Source: a virus
DNA length: 37,416 bases
Virus record (IMG/VR): IMGVR_UViG_3300005600_000053
Span: 1 to 37,416 of that record
Strand: one strand, 5' to 3'
A model generated the notes under the pieces. That model saw nothing but the letters and a program-made list of their open reading frames with translations. It searched no databases and was not told where the DNA came from. Position numbers and translations under genes: made by a program. Below are positions 6,121 to 13,771 of the stretch, piece by piece; the stretch's first letter is position 1, and each line of letters opens with the position of its first letter.

Positions 6121-6868
6121 CCTGGGCGACTGCCTGGAAGTCATGCCGGCGCTGCCCGATGCCGCTATCGACATGATTTGGACAGACCCGCCGTATGGGC
6201 ACAGCAATCATGATGGCGACTGGAACTCGCGTCTAAACGAAGTTCGCGGCATCGAGGGCAAGCCGATTGCAAACGATGATGCGGATGGCATGCGCCGCGT
6301 CGTTGACGGCATGCTGGTCGAGGCAAGCAGGGTTCTAAAGCCCGACTGCTGCTGCTGCTGCTGCTGCTGCGGCGGCGGCGGTCCAAGGCCGACATTCGCG
6401 TGGGTAGCGGATCGCATGGACCGCGATGGACTGACATTCTTTCACAGCGTCATCTGGGACAAGAAGAACCCCGGCCTCGGATGGCGCTACCGGCGTCAGC
6501 ACGAGATGGTCATGGTCTCGCACCGTGCCGGCGGAAAGCTGTCTTGGGCCGACCAAAACGTTACCGCGCGGAATGTCTTCTCGCTTATGCCACCGCGCGA
6601 ACGCGAACACCCTAACGAAAAGCCGTTAGGCCTCGTCGACCACTTCATCCGACTGCATACCGTCTACGGCGATATCGTTTGCGACCCCTTCATGGGCAGC
6701 GGCACGACTGGCGTTGCGTGCGCCAAGCTCGGCCGCAAGTTCATCGGCATCGAGCTTCACGAGCCATACTTCGACATCGCCTGTCGCCGCATCGAAGACG
6801 CCTACCGCCAGCCGGACATGTTCATCGCTCCGCCCGCCAAGGCGACGCAGGAGGCGATGGACCTATGA
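6077..6868 (+). CDS. DNA adenine/cytosine-N4 methyltransferase with poly-Cys/poly-Gly insert
   Basis: 263 residues with the motif order of beta-class amino methyltransferases: catalytic TDPPYG at 36-41 (motif IV) comes first, and the SAM-binding CDPFMGSGTTG at 202-212 (motif I) comes near the C-terminus, with HPNEKPLGLVDHFI at 178-191 before it. Such enzymes methylate the amino group of adenine or cytosine in DNA, often protecting phage DNA from restriction. An oddity is a run of eight Cys (91-98) and four Gly (99-102) coded by TGC and GGC repeats at 6347-6382. The first 44 bases and the last ~150 bases closely match the second methyltransferase (10844-11536). No partner restriction gene is visible, so it is an orphan enzyme. 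Confidence 0.9.
   Translation: MTYARKEVIGDATLYLGDCLEVMPALPDAAIDMIWTDPPYGHSNHDGDWNSRLNEVRGIEGKPIANDDADGMRRVVDGMLVEASRVLKPDCCCCCCCCGGGGPRPTFAWVADRMDRDGLTFFHSVIWDKKNPGLGWRYRRQHEMVMVSHRAGGKLSWADQNVTARNVFSLMPPREREHPNEKPLGLVDHFIRLHTVYGDIVCDPFMGSGTTGVACAKLGRKFIGIELHEPYFDIACRRIEDAYRQPDMFIAPPAKATQEAMDL
6347..6382 (+). repeat. Trinucleotide repeat (TGC)8 then GGC/GGT x4 inside a methyltransferase
   Basis: Eight TGC codons (6347-6370) are followed by GGC GGC GGC GGT (6371-6382), coding for eight Cys then four Gly. The repeat is in frame and follows the motif-IV region. Slippage by whole triplets would keep the frame. I recall similar Cys-then-Gly runs in other phage methyltransferases, which would make this conserved rather than an error, but I could not check this. 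Confidence 0.9.
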
Positions 6869-6876
6869 GCCAGACG
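6845..6876 (+). repeat. Methyltransferase 3' repeat, copy 1 (copy 2 at 11513-11544)
   Basis: A 32-base identical block spans the end of each methyltransferase and the first four codons (MSQT) of the gene after it. Upstream of it, about 26 residues (LGRKFIGIELHE through RRIEDAY) are also identical in both proteins. The block crosses the gene boundary, so the unit exchanged in the past probably ran over the stop codon into the next gene. Confidence 0.85.
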
Positions 6877-7080
6877 CGCCGCATGTCCGCCGTGGAGGCC
6901 ATCGCCAACGTCGCCATAGGCTACGGCATCGCCGTACTCGCGCAGGCCATCGTGTTCCCGCTGTTCGGGCTCCGCGCCAGCGTCGCTGAGCATTTCGGCA
7001 TCGCCGCGATATTCACCGCCATCAGCCTTGTGCGCTCCTACGCCGTGCGCCGGCTGTTCAACGCATGGAGCCGCGCATGA
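6865..7080 (+). CDS. Small phage membrane protein (DUF7220-like)
   Basis: The 71-residue protein starts at the ATGA overlap with methyltransferase 1. It has two hydrophobic segments, about residues 15-36 and 43-62, and a basic C-terminus, with the characteristic stretches VAIGYGIAV, QAIVFPLFGL and FTAISLVRSY. These match my memory of the DUF7220 family of two-helix phage proteins, of unknown function. The first four residues (MSQT) come from the repeat shared with the other methyltransferase locus. The stop overlaps the resolvase start. Confidence 0.7.
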   Translation: MSQTRRMSAVEAIANVAIGYGIAVLAQAIVFPLFGLRASVAEHFGIAAIFTAISLVRSYAVRRLFNAWSRA

Positions 7081-7544
7081 ATGCCATCATCGCCATAGAC
7101 CCCGGCAAGACGGGCGCAATCGCCTACGACTGCGCGGGCGCGTTGCTCAAGGTCTACGACATGCCGGACACGTCAGCCGGCGTCGTCTCCATGCTCCGCA
7201 GCCTGTCCTACGGCCCCGACATCGCGCTCGTCCTGATCGAGAAGCAGCAGTCGATGCCGAAGCAGGGCGTCAGCAGCACGTTCACGCTCGCCGAGGGCTA
7301 CGGCCTGCTTCAAGGCGTCGTGATGGCCCTTGGCCTGCCGATGGATTTCGTGCGGCCCGCTGAGTGGAAGAAGCGCCTTGGCCTGACGAACGCGGACAAG
7401 GCTGGCAGCCGCGACATGGCGGCCAGGCTGTTCCCGGATCAGGCGGACCTATTCGCGCGGCAGAAGGATCACGGGCGCGCCGAGGCGGCGCTGCTCACCG
7501 TGTACGCGAGGCGTCACATGATCGGAGAAAGGAAAGCAGCATGA
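7077..7544 (+). CDS. RuvC-like Holliday-junction resolvase / crossover junction endonuclease
   Basis: 155 residues with an RNase H-like fold signature: IDPGKTGAIA at 7-16 gives the first catalytic Asp (D8), LIEKQQSMP at 53-61 gives the second acid (E55), and KDHGRAEAALL at 130-140 near the C-terminus supplies the last acidic residues (D131, E136). The TFTLAEGYGLLQG stretch is also typical of phage RuvC-like proteins. It would cut branched DNA made in replication and recombination, or debranch DNA before packaging. It lies in the same operon as ERF, NinB-like and SSB genes, which supports the role. Confidence 0.85.
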   Translation: MNAIIAIDPGKTGAIAYDCAGALLKVYDMPDTSAGVVSMLRSLSYGPDIALVLIEKQQSMPKQGVSSTFTLAEGYGLLQGVVMALGLPMDFVRPAEWKKRLGLTNADKAGSRDMAARLFPDQADLFARQKDHGRAEAALLTVYARRHMIGERKAA

Positions 7545-8524
7545 AGGACATGGTGGAAACCGGAACGGAGCTTGTCACGCAAGAAGCGTTGACGCCCGCA
7601 ATTGTGTTCGCGCCCGGCGGTGTGGACCCGCTACTAGCGGAAATCGCGTCAAAGGCGCGCAGCCACTGCGCTGACGTTTCGACGGCAAAAGGGCGCAAAG
7701 AAATAGCGTCAATCGCCCATAAAGTGGCGCGCTCGAAGACGCTGCTCGATGGCATGGGTAAGGATCTAGTCGCTGAGTGGAAGGCGAAAGCCAGCGCAGT
7801 CGATGAAGAACGGCGAAAGATTCGGACGTTTCTCGATGAACTGAAGGATGAAGTGCGTCGGCCGTTAACCGAATACGAAGACTCGGAGAAAACGCGCGTC
7901 GATAACATCCGCGCAACGATTGAGCAGATTAACGATGCCGCATTTGCTGAAGGTGATTCGTCCGCGCTGCGTGACGCCCTCAATAATGCTCGTTCAATTG
8001 TCATCGACGAAGATATCTTCGCCGAGTTTCAGGCGGAAGCGGCTCTAGCGAAAGAGCGGTGCATCAATCGTCTAACGGACAGCCTGGCCGCAGCGGAAGC
8101 GCGGGAAGCAGAGGAAAGGCGGATTGCGGAAGAAGCCGCTGCCGCAGAAGCCGCGCGTCGCGAAAAGGAAGAAGCGGACGCGAAGGCGCGCGCCGAGCGC
8201 GCTGCGGCCGAAGAAGCGGAGCGCCGCCGTAAGTGGGAGGCTGAAGCCGCTGAACGAGAGCGCGTAGCGGCAGAGAAGGCAAAGCACGAAGCGGAGCGCG
8301 CGGCGATTGAGGCGCAGCGTAAAGCAGACGAAGAAAAAGAGCGCGCACGGCAAGCCGCAGAACTAGCTGAGGCGCGCCGGGTCGCAAATCAGGAACACCG
8401 CAGAACGGTCAATCGCGAAGCGATGACGGCGATACAGGCGACCGGCGTCACTGAAGACCAGGCGAAAGCCATCGTCCTGGCAATCATCAACGGCGACGTT
8501 CCACACGTTACGTTGGCGTACTAA
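7541..8524 (+). CDS. Long coiled-coil protein upstream of the ERF annealase
   Basis: 327 residues, starting at the ATGA overlap with the resolvase. Residues about 30-170 are helical with mixed charge; about 170-290 is an extended Ala/Glu/Arg-rich coiled coil (AEAREAEERRIAEE and similar). The C-terminal 40 residues (NREAMTAIQATGVTEDQAKAI) form a small compact helical end. Phages often carry such a protein (DUF1351-like in some genomes) just before recombination genes, where it is thought to accompany annealases or exonucleases, but the role is not established. Codon use in this gene is AT-richer than in its neighbours (many GCG-AAA and GAA codons). Confidence 0.7.
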   Translation: MKDMVETGTELVTQEALTPAIVFAPGGVDPLLAEIASKARSHCADVSTAKGRKEIASIAHKVARSKTLLDGMGKDLVAEWKAKASAVDEERRKIRTFLDELKDEVRRPLTEYEDSEKTRVDNIRATIEQINDAAFAEGDSSALRDALNNARSIVIDEDIFAEFQAEAALAKERCINRLTDSLAAAEAREAEERRIAEEAAAAEAARREKEEADAKARAERAAAEEAERRRKWEAEAAERERVAAEKAKHEAERAAIEAQRKADEEKERARQAAELAEARRVANQEHRRTVNREAMTAIQATGVTEDQAKAIVLAIINGDVPHVTLAY

Positions 8525-8529
8525 CCCGC

Positions 8530-8664
8530 ATGACCCAACACCCCGCCCGTATCTCCACCACCGCTGCGCCTGCGGTGCAAGCGTTGCTGCGCGAAAGCGT
8601 CAAGGCCGCACGGGGCCGGGGTTGCATCACGGTTGCGGCTAAGCGCGCAGGGCGAGGGCGGTAG
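8530..8664 (+). CDS. Small basic hypothetical protein
   Basis: A 44-codon frame between the coiled-coil gene and the ERF gene, from ATG 8530 to TAG 8662-8664. The product is basic (MTQHPARISTTAAPAVQALL then an Arg/Lys-rich end). No good Shine-Dalgarno is seen before it, and it may be a spacer rather than a gene. It is listed because this 170-base gap would otherwise be empty and its frame is open from just after the previous stop. Confidence 0.35.
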   Translation: MTQHPARISTTAAPAVQALLRESVKAARGRGCITVAAKRAGRGR

Positions 8665-8694
8665 GAGGGACACGTTGTGACAGGAGAAGGATCG

Positions 8695-9561
8695 ATGACC
8701 GCGAAGAAAGAGGCCAAGCCGGCCGAACCGTTCCAGCGCGACACGAGCTTGAACGTCTATCAGCGCCTCGCGCTCGTGATGGAGGAAGTCAGCTACCTCA
8801 AGAAGGACACCAAGATCCAGGGCTACACGGCCATGTCGCACGACGGCGTTACTGCCGCGACGCGGCCGGCCCTGCTGAGGCATGGCGTCTTGGCGCTACC
8901 GCATGCCTACAGGCACGAGACGCTAGATAACAAGCCGACCCGAAACGGCGAGATGGCGCATGTTCGCCTGGAGGCCGTCGTCCGTTTCATCAACATCGAT
9001 AACCCGGCTGATTACGTGGACGTGCCGTCGCTGGCTGACGGGCAGGACCAGAACGACAAGGCGTCGGGCAAAGCCATCAGCATGGCGATCAAGTACGCGC
9101 TGCTCAAAGGCCTGATGCTTGAGACCGGCGACCGCGAGGAAGAACGCATCGAGGTCGAGCCGGTCGATCACGCCAACGACGAGCAGCGCATTGCGCCGGA
9201 GAACCCCGCCGACGCAGGCGACTGGTTCGAGCCGACGCCGGAGATCGCCGAGAACCCGCTGTACATCCCGGTCCATCCGAAGGTCGATCCGAAGGGCGTT
9301 GCGAAGCTCTACAACGGCCAACGGATACCGAACTGGCGGTCGTGGGCGCAGGACTACCGGGACGCCATGGCCGAGGCTGCACGCTCGCCCGAGCCGCTTA
9401 CGACGCTCGAAGAACTGTTCCACGCCAACTCTAACACCGAAGCCCGCTTTGCTAAGACGAAGGCTGGCGTGGACGGCGGCGCGAACTGGCTGAACGGCGA
9501 GAAGTCGAAGTTCCGCGCAATGGCGGCGCAGGCCCCCAATCACATGGAGGCCGCCGAATGA
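8695..9561 (+). CDS. erf: ERF-family single-strand annealing protein
   Basis: 288 residues. The N-terminal half matches ERF recombinases: SLNVYQRLALVMEEVSYLKK, then a beta-rich part, then a DGQDQNDKASGKAISMAIKY segment (the family's conserved K..GxAxSYAxKYALLK region) and LLKGLMLETGD. ERF anneals complementary single strands and circularises phage DNA in P22. The C-terminal third is variable and probably flexible. Two starts are possible: ATG 8695 (AGGAG eight bases upstream) and GTG 8677 (AGGAGG eight bases upstream), adding six residues. SSB and a NinB-like protein follow, a usual partner set. Confidence 0.88.
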   Translation: MTAKKEAKPAEPFQRDTSLNVYQRLALVMEEVSYLKKDTKIQGYTAMSHDGVTAATRPALLRHGVLALPHAYRHETLDNKPTRNGEMAHVRLEAVVRFINIDNPADYVDVPSLADGQDQNDKASGKAISMAIKYALLKGLMLETGDREEERIEVEPVDHANDEQRIAPENPADAGDWFEPTPEIAENPLYIPVHPKVDPKGVAKLYNGQRIPNWRSWAQDYRDAMAEAARSPEPLTTLEELFHANSNTEARFAKTKAGVDGGANWLNGEKSKFRAMAAQAPNHMEAAE

Positions 9562-9959
9562 CGAAGGTCCGCCTGATCGTCGAGGATCGCGGCAGTCGCG
9601 AACGCGCGATGCAGGCGATCTTCAACCTTGCGCCTAGCCAGAAGAAGAAGTGGCGCATCACCATTGAAAGCGAGACCCGGAGCCTGCAACAGAACCGGCT
9701 CTACCACGAATGGGTCAGCCAGATCGCGCAGCACACAGGCCACGGCCACGATGAGGTCCACGAGTGGCTGCGCGGCCAATTCCTGCCAGCAGAGTTCGCC
9801 GACATCAACGGCTGTGTCGTCGAGGTCCGCAAGTCCACGACGCGCCTGACGGTGAAGGAAATGGCCGAATACATGGAACACGTCCGCGCGCTGGCGGCCG
9901 AACTCGGCCTGCATCTGCGGACAATCGAAGAAGAAAGCCTGGAAAGGATGGCGTCATGA
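9558..9959 (+). CDS. ninB: NinB-family recombination protein
   Basis: 133 residues starting at an ATGA overlap with the ERF gene. The core [17 protein letters not shown], then [14 protein letters not shown], then [17 protein letters not shown] is the pattern of the NinB (lambda Orf) family, with the conserved QNR and TT..L..KEM boxes. Lambda Orf binds single-stranded DNA and SSB and acts as a recombination mediator; the same role is likely here, with the SSB gene directly downstream. Length is normal for the family. Confidence 0.8.
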   Translation: MTKVRLIVEDRGSRERAMQAIFNLAPSQKKKWRITIESETRSLQQNRLYHEWVSQIAQHTGHGHDEVHEWLRGQFLPAEFADINGCVVEVRKSTTRLTVKEMAEYMEHVRALAAELGLHLRTIEEESLERMAS

Positions 9960-10402
9960 GCAGCGTCAATAAGGTCATCATACTCGGCAATGTCGGCCGA
10001 GACCCGGAGTTCACGACCACGCAGAACGGCGGGCGCTTCTGCCGCCTGACGGTCGCCACGTCCGAACGCTGGAAGGACAAGCAGACCGGCGAGCGCAAGG
10101 AGACGACCGAGTGGCATCGCGTCGTCGTCTTCAACGAGAACATCGCCGACGTGATCGAACGATACGTCACGAAGGGCTCGAAGGTCTACCTGGAAGGCCA
10201 GCTTCAGACGCGGAAGTGGCAGGACCAGAGCGGTGCTGATCGCTACTCGACGGAGATCGTCGTCAGCAATTTCCGGGGCGAACTCGTCCTGTGCGGCGAG
10301 CGTGGCGAGGGCGGCGGATCGGCCCCGCAGGGCGAGACCTACACGAGCGGCGGCAGGCGGCAGGCGGCCAAGCCAGACATCGACGACGAGATCCCGTTTT
10401 AG
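9956..10402 (+). CDS. ssb: Single-stranded DNA-binding protein
   Basis: 148 residues, a bacterial-type SSB. The OB fold covers about residues 1-110 with [42 protein letters not shown] and [11 protein letters not shown] Gly/Ser-rich linker follows, and the acidic tip DIDDEIPF ends the protein. In cellular SSB this tip binds many partner proteins, so the phage SSB can probably recruit host or phage factors such as the NinB-like protein. It starts at an ATGA overlap and ends with TAG. Confidence 0.95.
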   Translation: MSSVNKVIILGNVGRDPEFTTTQNGGRFCRLTVATSERWKDKQTGERKETTEWHRVVVFNENIADVIERYVTKGSKVYLEGQLQTRKWQDQSGADRYSTEIVVSNFRGELVLCGERGEGGGSAPQGETYTSGGRRQAAKPDIDDEIPF

Positions 10403-10413
10403 GAGCCGCCGTG

Positions 10414-10839
10414 ATGTCCGCACCTAACATGCGCCGGATCATCGACACTGTATGCGGCGTCTACGGATACGACCGGCGACCTTTCCTGCGAGAACGCCGA
10501 GGGCCGCGCGAACGAGCCGAAGCCCGGCAGATCATGTGCTGGATCTGCCGGAGCTACGGCTACCCGTTCAACGCCATCGGCCTCGCCGTCCGTCGCGATC
10601 ACTCAACGGTCATGTATTCCGCCCGCGTGGTCGAGGCTGACGACAGGCTGCGCTCCGTCGCTGCCGATATCGTCAAGATCATCGACGCACAGGAAGCGCC
10701 TGCCGCTGCTGCGGTGAAGGTAGCGCCGCCGGCACCGCCGCGAGAGGGCGCGACAGCATACAAGCCGGTTGACTGGGGCGCGTGGGCAGACCGCGTGCGC
10801 GTCCAGGAAAGCCGCAAATTGCACGCGAACAGGTGGTGA
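10414..10839 (+). CDS. DnaA domain IV-like DNA-binding protein
   Basis: 141 residues. Residues about 5-75 resemble the C-terminal DNA-binding domain of DnaA: MRRIIDTVCGVYGYDRRPFL, ARQIMCWICRSYGYPFNAIG and the signature RRDHSTVMYSARVVEA at 60-74, equal to the DnaA box-reading helix (DHSTV). The ATPase domains are absent, so this is not an initiator alone; it may bind DnaA-box-like sites in the phage origin or act on host DnaA sites. The C-terminal half is Ala/Pro-rich. AGGAG lies eight bases before the ATG; an adjoining GTG at 10411 is an alternative start. Confidence 0.82.
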   Translation: MSAPNMRRIIDTVCGVYGYDRRPFLRERRGPRERAEARQIMCWICRSYGYPFNAIGLAVRRDHSTVMYSARVVEADDRLRSVAADIVKIIDAQEAPAAAAVKVAPPAPPREGATAYKPVDWGAWADRVRVQESRKLHANRW

Positions 10840-10843
10840 CGGC

Positions 10844-10887
10844 ATGACCTACGCCCGCAAGGAAGTCATCGGCGACGCGACGCTGTA
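10844..10887 (+). repeat. Methyltransferase 5' repeat, copy 2 (copy 1 at 6077-6120)
   Basis: Identical over 44 bases to the start of methyltransferase 1. In copy 1 the repeat begins inside an ATGA overlap with a 47-codon gene; in copy 2 it begins five bases after the stop of the DnaA-like gene, so the repeat starts at the gene itself and not in shared upstream DNA. Confidence 0.85.
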
Positions 10888-11536
10888 TCTCGGCGACTGC
10901 CTTGATGTCATGCCGACGCTTGGCAATGTCGATGCTGTCGTGACGGACCCGCCATTTGGCGTCGGTAACTTTGTCCAAACGACTGGCCGGATAATGGGGC
11001 GTGGCGCGAGTCGGGGGAAAGCCGTCGAATGGAATGAGAGCGCGCCGCCTGAGCGCTTTTTCGAGATTGTTAGGCAGATATCGCGTCACAGGATTATTTG
11101 GGGCGCAAATTTCTTTAACTGCTTTGAGCCCAACGGTGGCGCGATTGTCTGGGATAAGGCGCAGCAAATGCCGAATTTTAGCAAGGCCGACATTGCGAGC
11201 TGCACGCACTTTAAGAAGACAGAGATCGTTCGGATACCGTGGACGAATTTCACAGCAACACATCGTGCCGAAACCGACCATCCATGCGAACGCCCGGTTG
11301 ATCTCTATGTTTGGTGTATACGGTATCTTCCGTTTTGCGGCACCATTTTAGATCCGTACTTCGGCAGCTGCTCAGTTGGCGTCGCCTGCGCCCGGCTAGG
11401 CCGCAAGTTCATCGGCATCGAGCTGCACGAGCCGTATTTCGACATCGCCTGCCGCCGCATCGAGGACGCCTACAAGCAAGGCGATTTGTTCGTCGCGCCG
11501 CCGGCTAAGGCCACGCAGGAGGCGATGGACCTATGA
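10844..11536 (+). CDS. DNA methyltransferase 2, shared ends with methyltransferase 1
   Basis: 230 residues. It has the same motif order as methyltransferase 1: TDPPFG at 34-39 (motif IV), then HPCERPVDLYVWCIR, then ILDPYFGSCSVG at 168-179 (motif I position). The N-terminal 20 residues and about 50 C-terminal residues are nearly identical to methyltransferase 1, but the central region (about 35-168) is unrelated in sequence. The SAM-loop normally reads DPFMGSGTTG; here the third Gly is Cys (GSCS). Activity is therefore uncertain. The centre may set a different DNA target. It is an orphan gene like its partner. Confidence 0.87.
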   Translation: MTYARKEVIGDATLYLGDCLDVMPTLGNVDAVVTDPPFGVGNFVQTTGRIMGRGASRGKAVEWNESAPPERFFEIVRQISRHRIIWGANFFNCFEPNGGAIVWDKAQQMPNFSKADIASCTHFKKTEIVRIPWTNFTATHRAETDHPCERPVDLYVWCIRYLPFCGTILDPYFGSCSVGVACARLGRKFIGIELHEPYFDIACRRIEDAYKQGDLFVAPPAKATQEAMDL

Positions 11537-11544
11537 GCCAGACG
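11513..11544 (+). repeat. Methyltransferase 3' repeat, copy 2 (copy 1 at 6845-6876)
   Basis: The same 32 bases as at 6845-6876, running through the methyltransferase stop into the first four codons of the HNH gene. Beyond position 11544 the two loci diverge completely, one leading to a membrane protein gene and the other to the HNH nuclease. Confidence 0.85.
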
Positions 11545-12123
11545 TTTAATCAAGCAGGGGGTGGCGGCATGGGCAAACGAAAGGCGATCAGCAAAAAGAC
11601 CCGATTCGAGGTCTTCAAGAGAGATGGTTTCACTTGCGCTTATTGCGGCGGACAGCCACCGAAGGTCGTTCTTCATTGCGACCACATTGTCCCTGTTGCT
11701 GAAGATGGGACGAACGACATCGACAATCTGGTGACCGCTTGCGACGCCTGCAATCTTGGCAAGGGCGCGCGATCTCTGGCCGCGCTCCCTAAGACCGTCG
11801 CCGAAAAGGCTGACATACTGCGGGAGAAGGAAGATCAGATCGCCGGATTTAACGCGCTAATCGCCGAACGGCAGAACAGAATTGAAGACACTGCTTGGGA
11901 TATCGCGAACGCGCTTAATGATGCGTGGGGATTGGAGCGCGACTGTTTTAACAAGCGCTGGCTGGCCAGCATCATACAATTTGCCGACAAACTAGCGTTG
12001 AATGATTTATTAGAGGCGGTGGTTATCGCAACCGCTCGAAAGCCTTATTCCGAAACGCAGTGCTTCAAATACTTCTGCGGCATTTGCTGGAACAAAATCC
12101 GTGGGGAGCGCGCCGATGGCTAG
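11533..12123 (+). CDS. HNH endonuclease
   Basis: 196 residues. Zinc-binding Cys pairs (Cys35/Cys38 in CAYCGG and Cys70/Cys73 in CDACN) frame the HNH core: HCDHIVPVAEDGTNDIDNL at 48-66 holds the metal and catalytic residues (Asp50, His51, Asn65), with Asn74 in CNLGKG. The C-terminal 115 residues are a helical domain of unknown role. The first 12 residues (MSQT then Gly-rich) come from the shared repeat and may be a relic; an in-frame ATG at 11569 (MGKRKAISKK) is a plausible true start. The gene could be a homing-type endonuclease or a nicking helper in replication or packaging. It overlaps the next gene by eight bases. Confidence 0.85.
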   Translation: MSQTFNQAGGGGMGKRKAISKKTRFEVFKRDGFTCAYCGGQPPKVVLHCDHIVPVAEDGTNDIDNLVTACDACNLGKGARSLAALPKTVAEKADILREKEDQIAGFNALIAERQNRIEDTAWDIANALNDAWGLERDCFNKRWLASIIQFADKLALNDLLEAVVIATARKPYSETQCFKYFCGICWNKIRGERADG

Positions 12124-13102
12124 AATACGGTCGGTTCACCCAGGTATTTGGACGGACGAGGCCTTCATGTCCGTCTCTGCGCACGCTCGGCTCCTGTACA
12201 TCGGGCTTCTCAATGAAGCCTTCGATGACGGCGTTTTCGAGTGGAAGACGCTCACGCTGAAGGCGCGCATATTTCCGGTCGATACCGTGGATGTTGATGC
12301 GCTTCTGGCCGAGCTTTGCGACGCCAACATGATTAAGCGCGCCGCCGGCCATCCGAAAGAGCCGGGCTTGATCCGAAACTTCAGGAAGTTTCAGCGCCCC
12401 AAGAGTCCGAACGATTCAGGAATCCTTCCGAACTGCGAGCGGGATTACGTCGGCCTTTCCGGAACCATTTCCGAAACGCTTCCGAAGCGATCCGGAAGCG
12501 ATGGGGAAAAGTCGCCGCAGATGGAGGATGGAGGAGGTAATAGGGAGGAGATAAACACCCCCCTACCCCCCTCGGGGGAGAGCGAGCCGCAAATTGCTGG
12601 CAAGCCCGATCCGGTCGCCGACGAGTTCGACGAGTTCTGGACGGCCTACCCCGGCCGCGACGGGGCCAATCCGCGAAAGCCGGCGCTAAGCCGCTACCGA
12701 TCCGCCCGGAAAACCGGGGCGACCGCCGCCGAGTTGCTGGCCGGGGCTAAGGCGCTCGCCGCCAAGCACGCCGGAGACAAGGGCGCTGACAGGCGGTTCG
12801 TTCCGAGGACAACGACCTGGCTGAGCGAGGAACGCTGGAAAGCCGACAAGCCGCCGCCATGCGCCAGATCCGCCAGCGGCATCGAGGGAAACGACATCTC
12901 GTCTTGGCTGCGAGGCGCGGAGTGGCCGTCGATCCTCGGGCCGCCGCCGCACCAGCCGGGATTTCGTGGCGATCTCGCCGTGGCCGAGCGGGTGCTTTCC
13001 AACAAGTTCGCCCAAGGGCGACGCGACGACCGCTGCAAATTGCTGCGCGACAGGCTGGGCGAGGTGTCCGCCGCCGCAGACGGGGAAGGAGGGAACGCCT
13101 GA
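12116..13102 (+). CDS. Putative phage replisome organiser / replication initiation protein
   Basis: 328 residues. The start MARIRSVHPGIWTDEAF and following ARLLYIGLLNEAFDDGVFEW, FPVDTVDVDALL stretch is the winged-helix N-terminal domain seen in many phage replication proteins (the MARIRxxxPxxWTDE type). A low-complexity linker (about 122-170) carries a G/C-rich run. The C-terminal part contains DEFWTAYPGRDGANP, a block common to phage O-like or helicase-loader proteins. I infer that it binds the origin and loads the host helicase; no helicase gene is in the window. Adjacent SSB and DnaA-like genes fit a replication module. Confidence 0.72.
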   Translation: MARIRSVHPGIWTDEAFMSVSAHARLLYIGLLNEAFDDGVFEWKTLTLKARIFPVDTVDVDALLAELCDANMIKRAAGHPKEPGLIRNFRKFQRPKSPNDSGILPNCERDYVGLSGTISETLPKRSGSDGEKSPQMEDGGGNREEINTPLPPSGESEPQIAGKPDPVADEFDEFWTAYPGRDGANPRKPALSRYRSARKTGATAAELLAGAKALAAKHAGDKGADRRFVPRTTTWLSEERWKADKPPPCARSASGIEGNDISSWLRGAEWPSILGPPPHQPGFRGDLAVAERVLSNKFAQGRRDDRCKLLRDRLGEVSAAADGEGGNA

Positions 13103-13290
13103 TGTTCGACGAAACGGAAGCACGGCGGATACACCGTGGCAAGCCGCAGGTTGACGAGCGCGGATGGGAGCGCCGCCGTGCTGGCGAGTGGTCCGGCACC
13201 GGCAGCGACCGCGCGGTGCGGATGATCTACCTGCCGCCGCTGCGGACGTTCGCCGACGTGACGGACGCCGACCGGGAGACGTGGGCATGA
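13102..13290 (+). CDS. Small hypothetical protein
   Basis: 62 residues starting at a TGATG overlap (ATG 13102) and ending at an ATGA overlap. The sequence is charged, with EARRIHRGKPQVDERGWERRR then a short hydrophobic strand MIYLPPLRTF. No recognised domain. It is the first of several small genes between the replication gene and the late region. Confidence 0.6.
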   Translation: MFDETEARRIHRGKPQVDERGWERRRAGEWSGTGSDRAVRMIYLPPLRTFADVTDADRETWA

Positions 13291-13490
13291 CCGCCGACCC
13301 GATCCCCTGCGAGTACGTCGCCGCCGTCCCGCTGCCGAGCGAGGGGCGCATCCGCTTCTCCGTGATCCGGGGCGGCAACATCGTGGACACGTACACGATC
13401 CCGGCGGAGCGATGCGGCGCTGTGCTGGCGAACTTCGCGACCGCGATGGGCGAGGTGATGCGGAAGCGTCAGGACTGGAGGGAAGCGTGA
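13287..13490 (+). CDS. Small hypothetical protein
   Basis: 67 residues between an ATGA and a TGATG overlap. It looks like a small beta-rich domain (GRIRFSVIRGGNIVDTYTIP) followed by one helix (CGAVLANFATAMGEVMRKR). No family is recognised. Codon third positions are strongly G/C, in keeping with a real gene. Confidence 0.6.
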   Translation: MTADPIPCEYVAAVPLPSEGRIRFSVIRGGNIVDTYTIPAERCGAVLANFATAMGEVMRKRQDWREA

Positions 13491-13771
13491 TGCCGATGAC
13501 CGACGAGCAGAAGAAGGAATGGGCGAAGGTAGCTGATAACGCTTACATGAAATCTGACGGAGAGTGGCCGTCTGAAACATGGGGCGATGTCGTCGAAGCC
13601 GTCGCCCCGCTGATCCGGCGCGCGGCGCTGGAGGAGGCGGCGGCCGAATTTACCAGACGCCGGGACAAAGCCGAAGCGAATGGCGACAACGAGGCGTGGG
13701 AGACGTGGGAGCGAGCCCACGATGTTGTCGTGCGGGGGTTGCTCGTCGACGCGGAGCCGACCGATGCCTGA
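13490..13771 (+). CDS. Hypothetical protein, paralog of the gene at 14408-14719
   Basis: 93 residues from ATG 13490 (TGATG overlap); a second ATG two codons on is also possible. The pattern MTDEQKKEW, then VVEAVAPLIRRAALEEAAAEF occurs in slightly changed form in the product of 14408-14719, so the two are paralogs. The rest is helical and acidic. Function unknown. Confidence 0.62.
   Translation: MPMTDEQKKEWAKVADNAYMKSDGEWPSETWGDVVEAVAPLIRRAALEEAAAEFTRRRDKAEANGDNEAWETWERAHDVVVRGLLVDAEPTDA

Noticed and set aside
12535-12580. C-rich and G-rich tracts in the replication gene, possible slippery or hairpin site
   Set aside because: They lie in a low-complexity linker and the reading frame continues properly on both sides; a C4-loop-G4 hairpin can form but nothing suggests a function.
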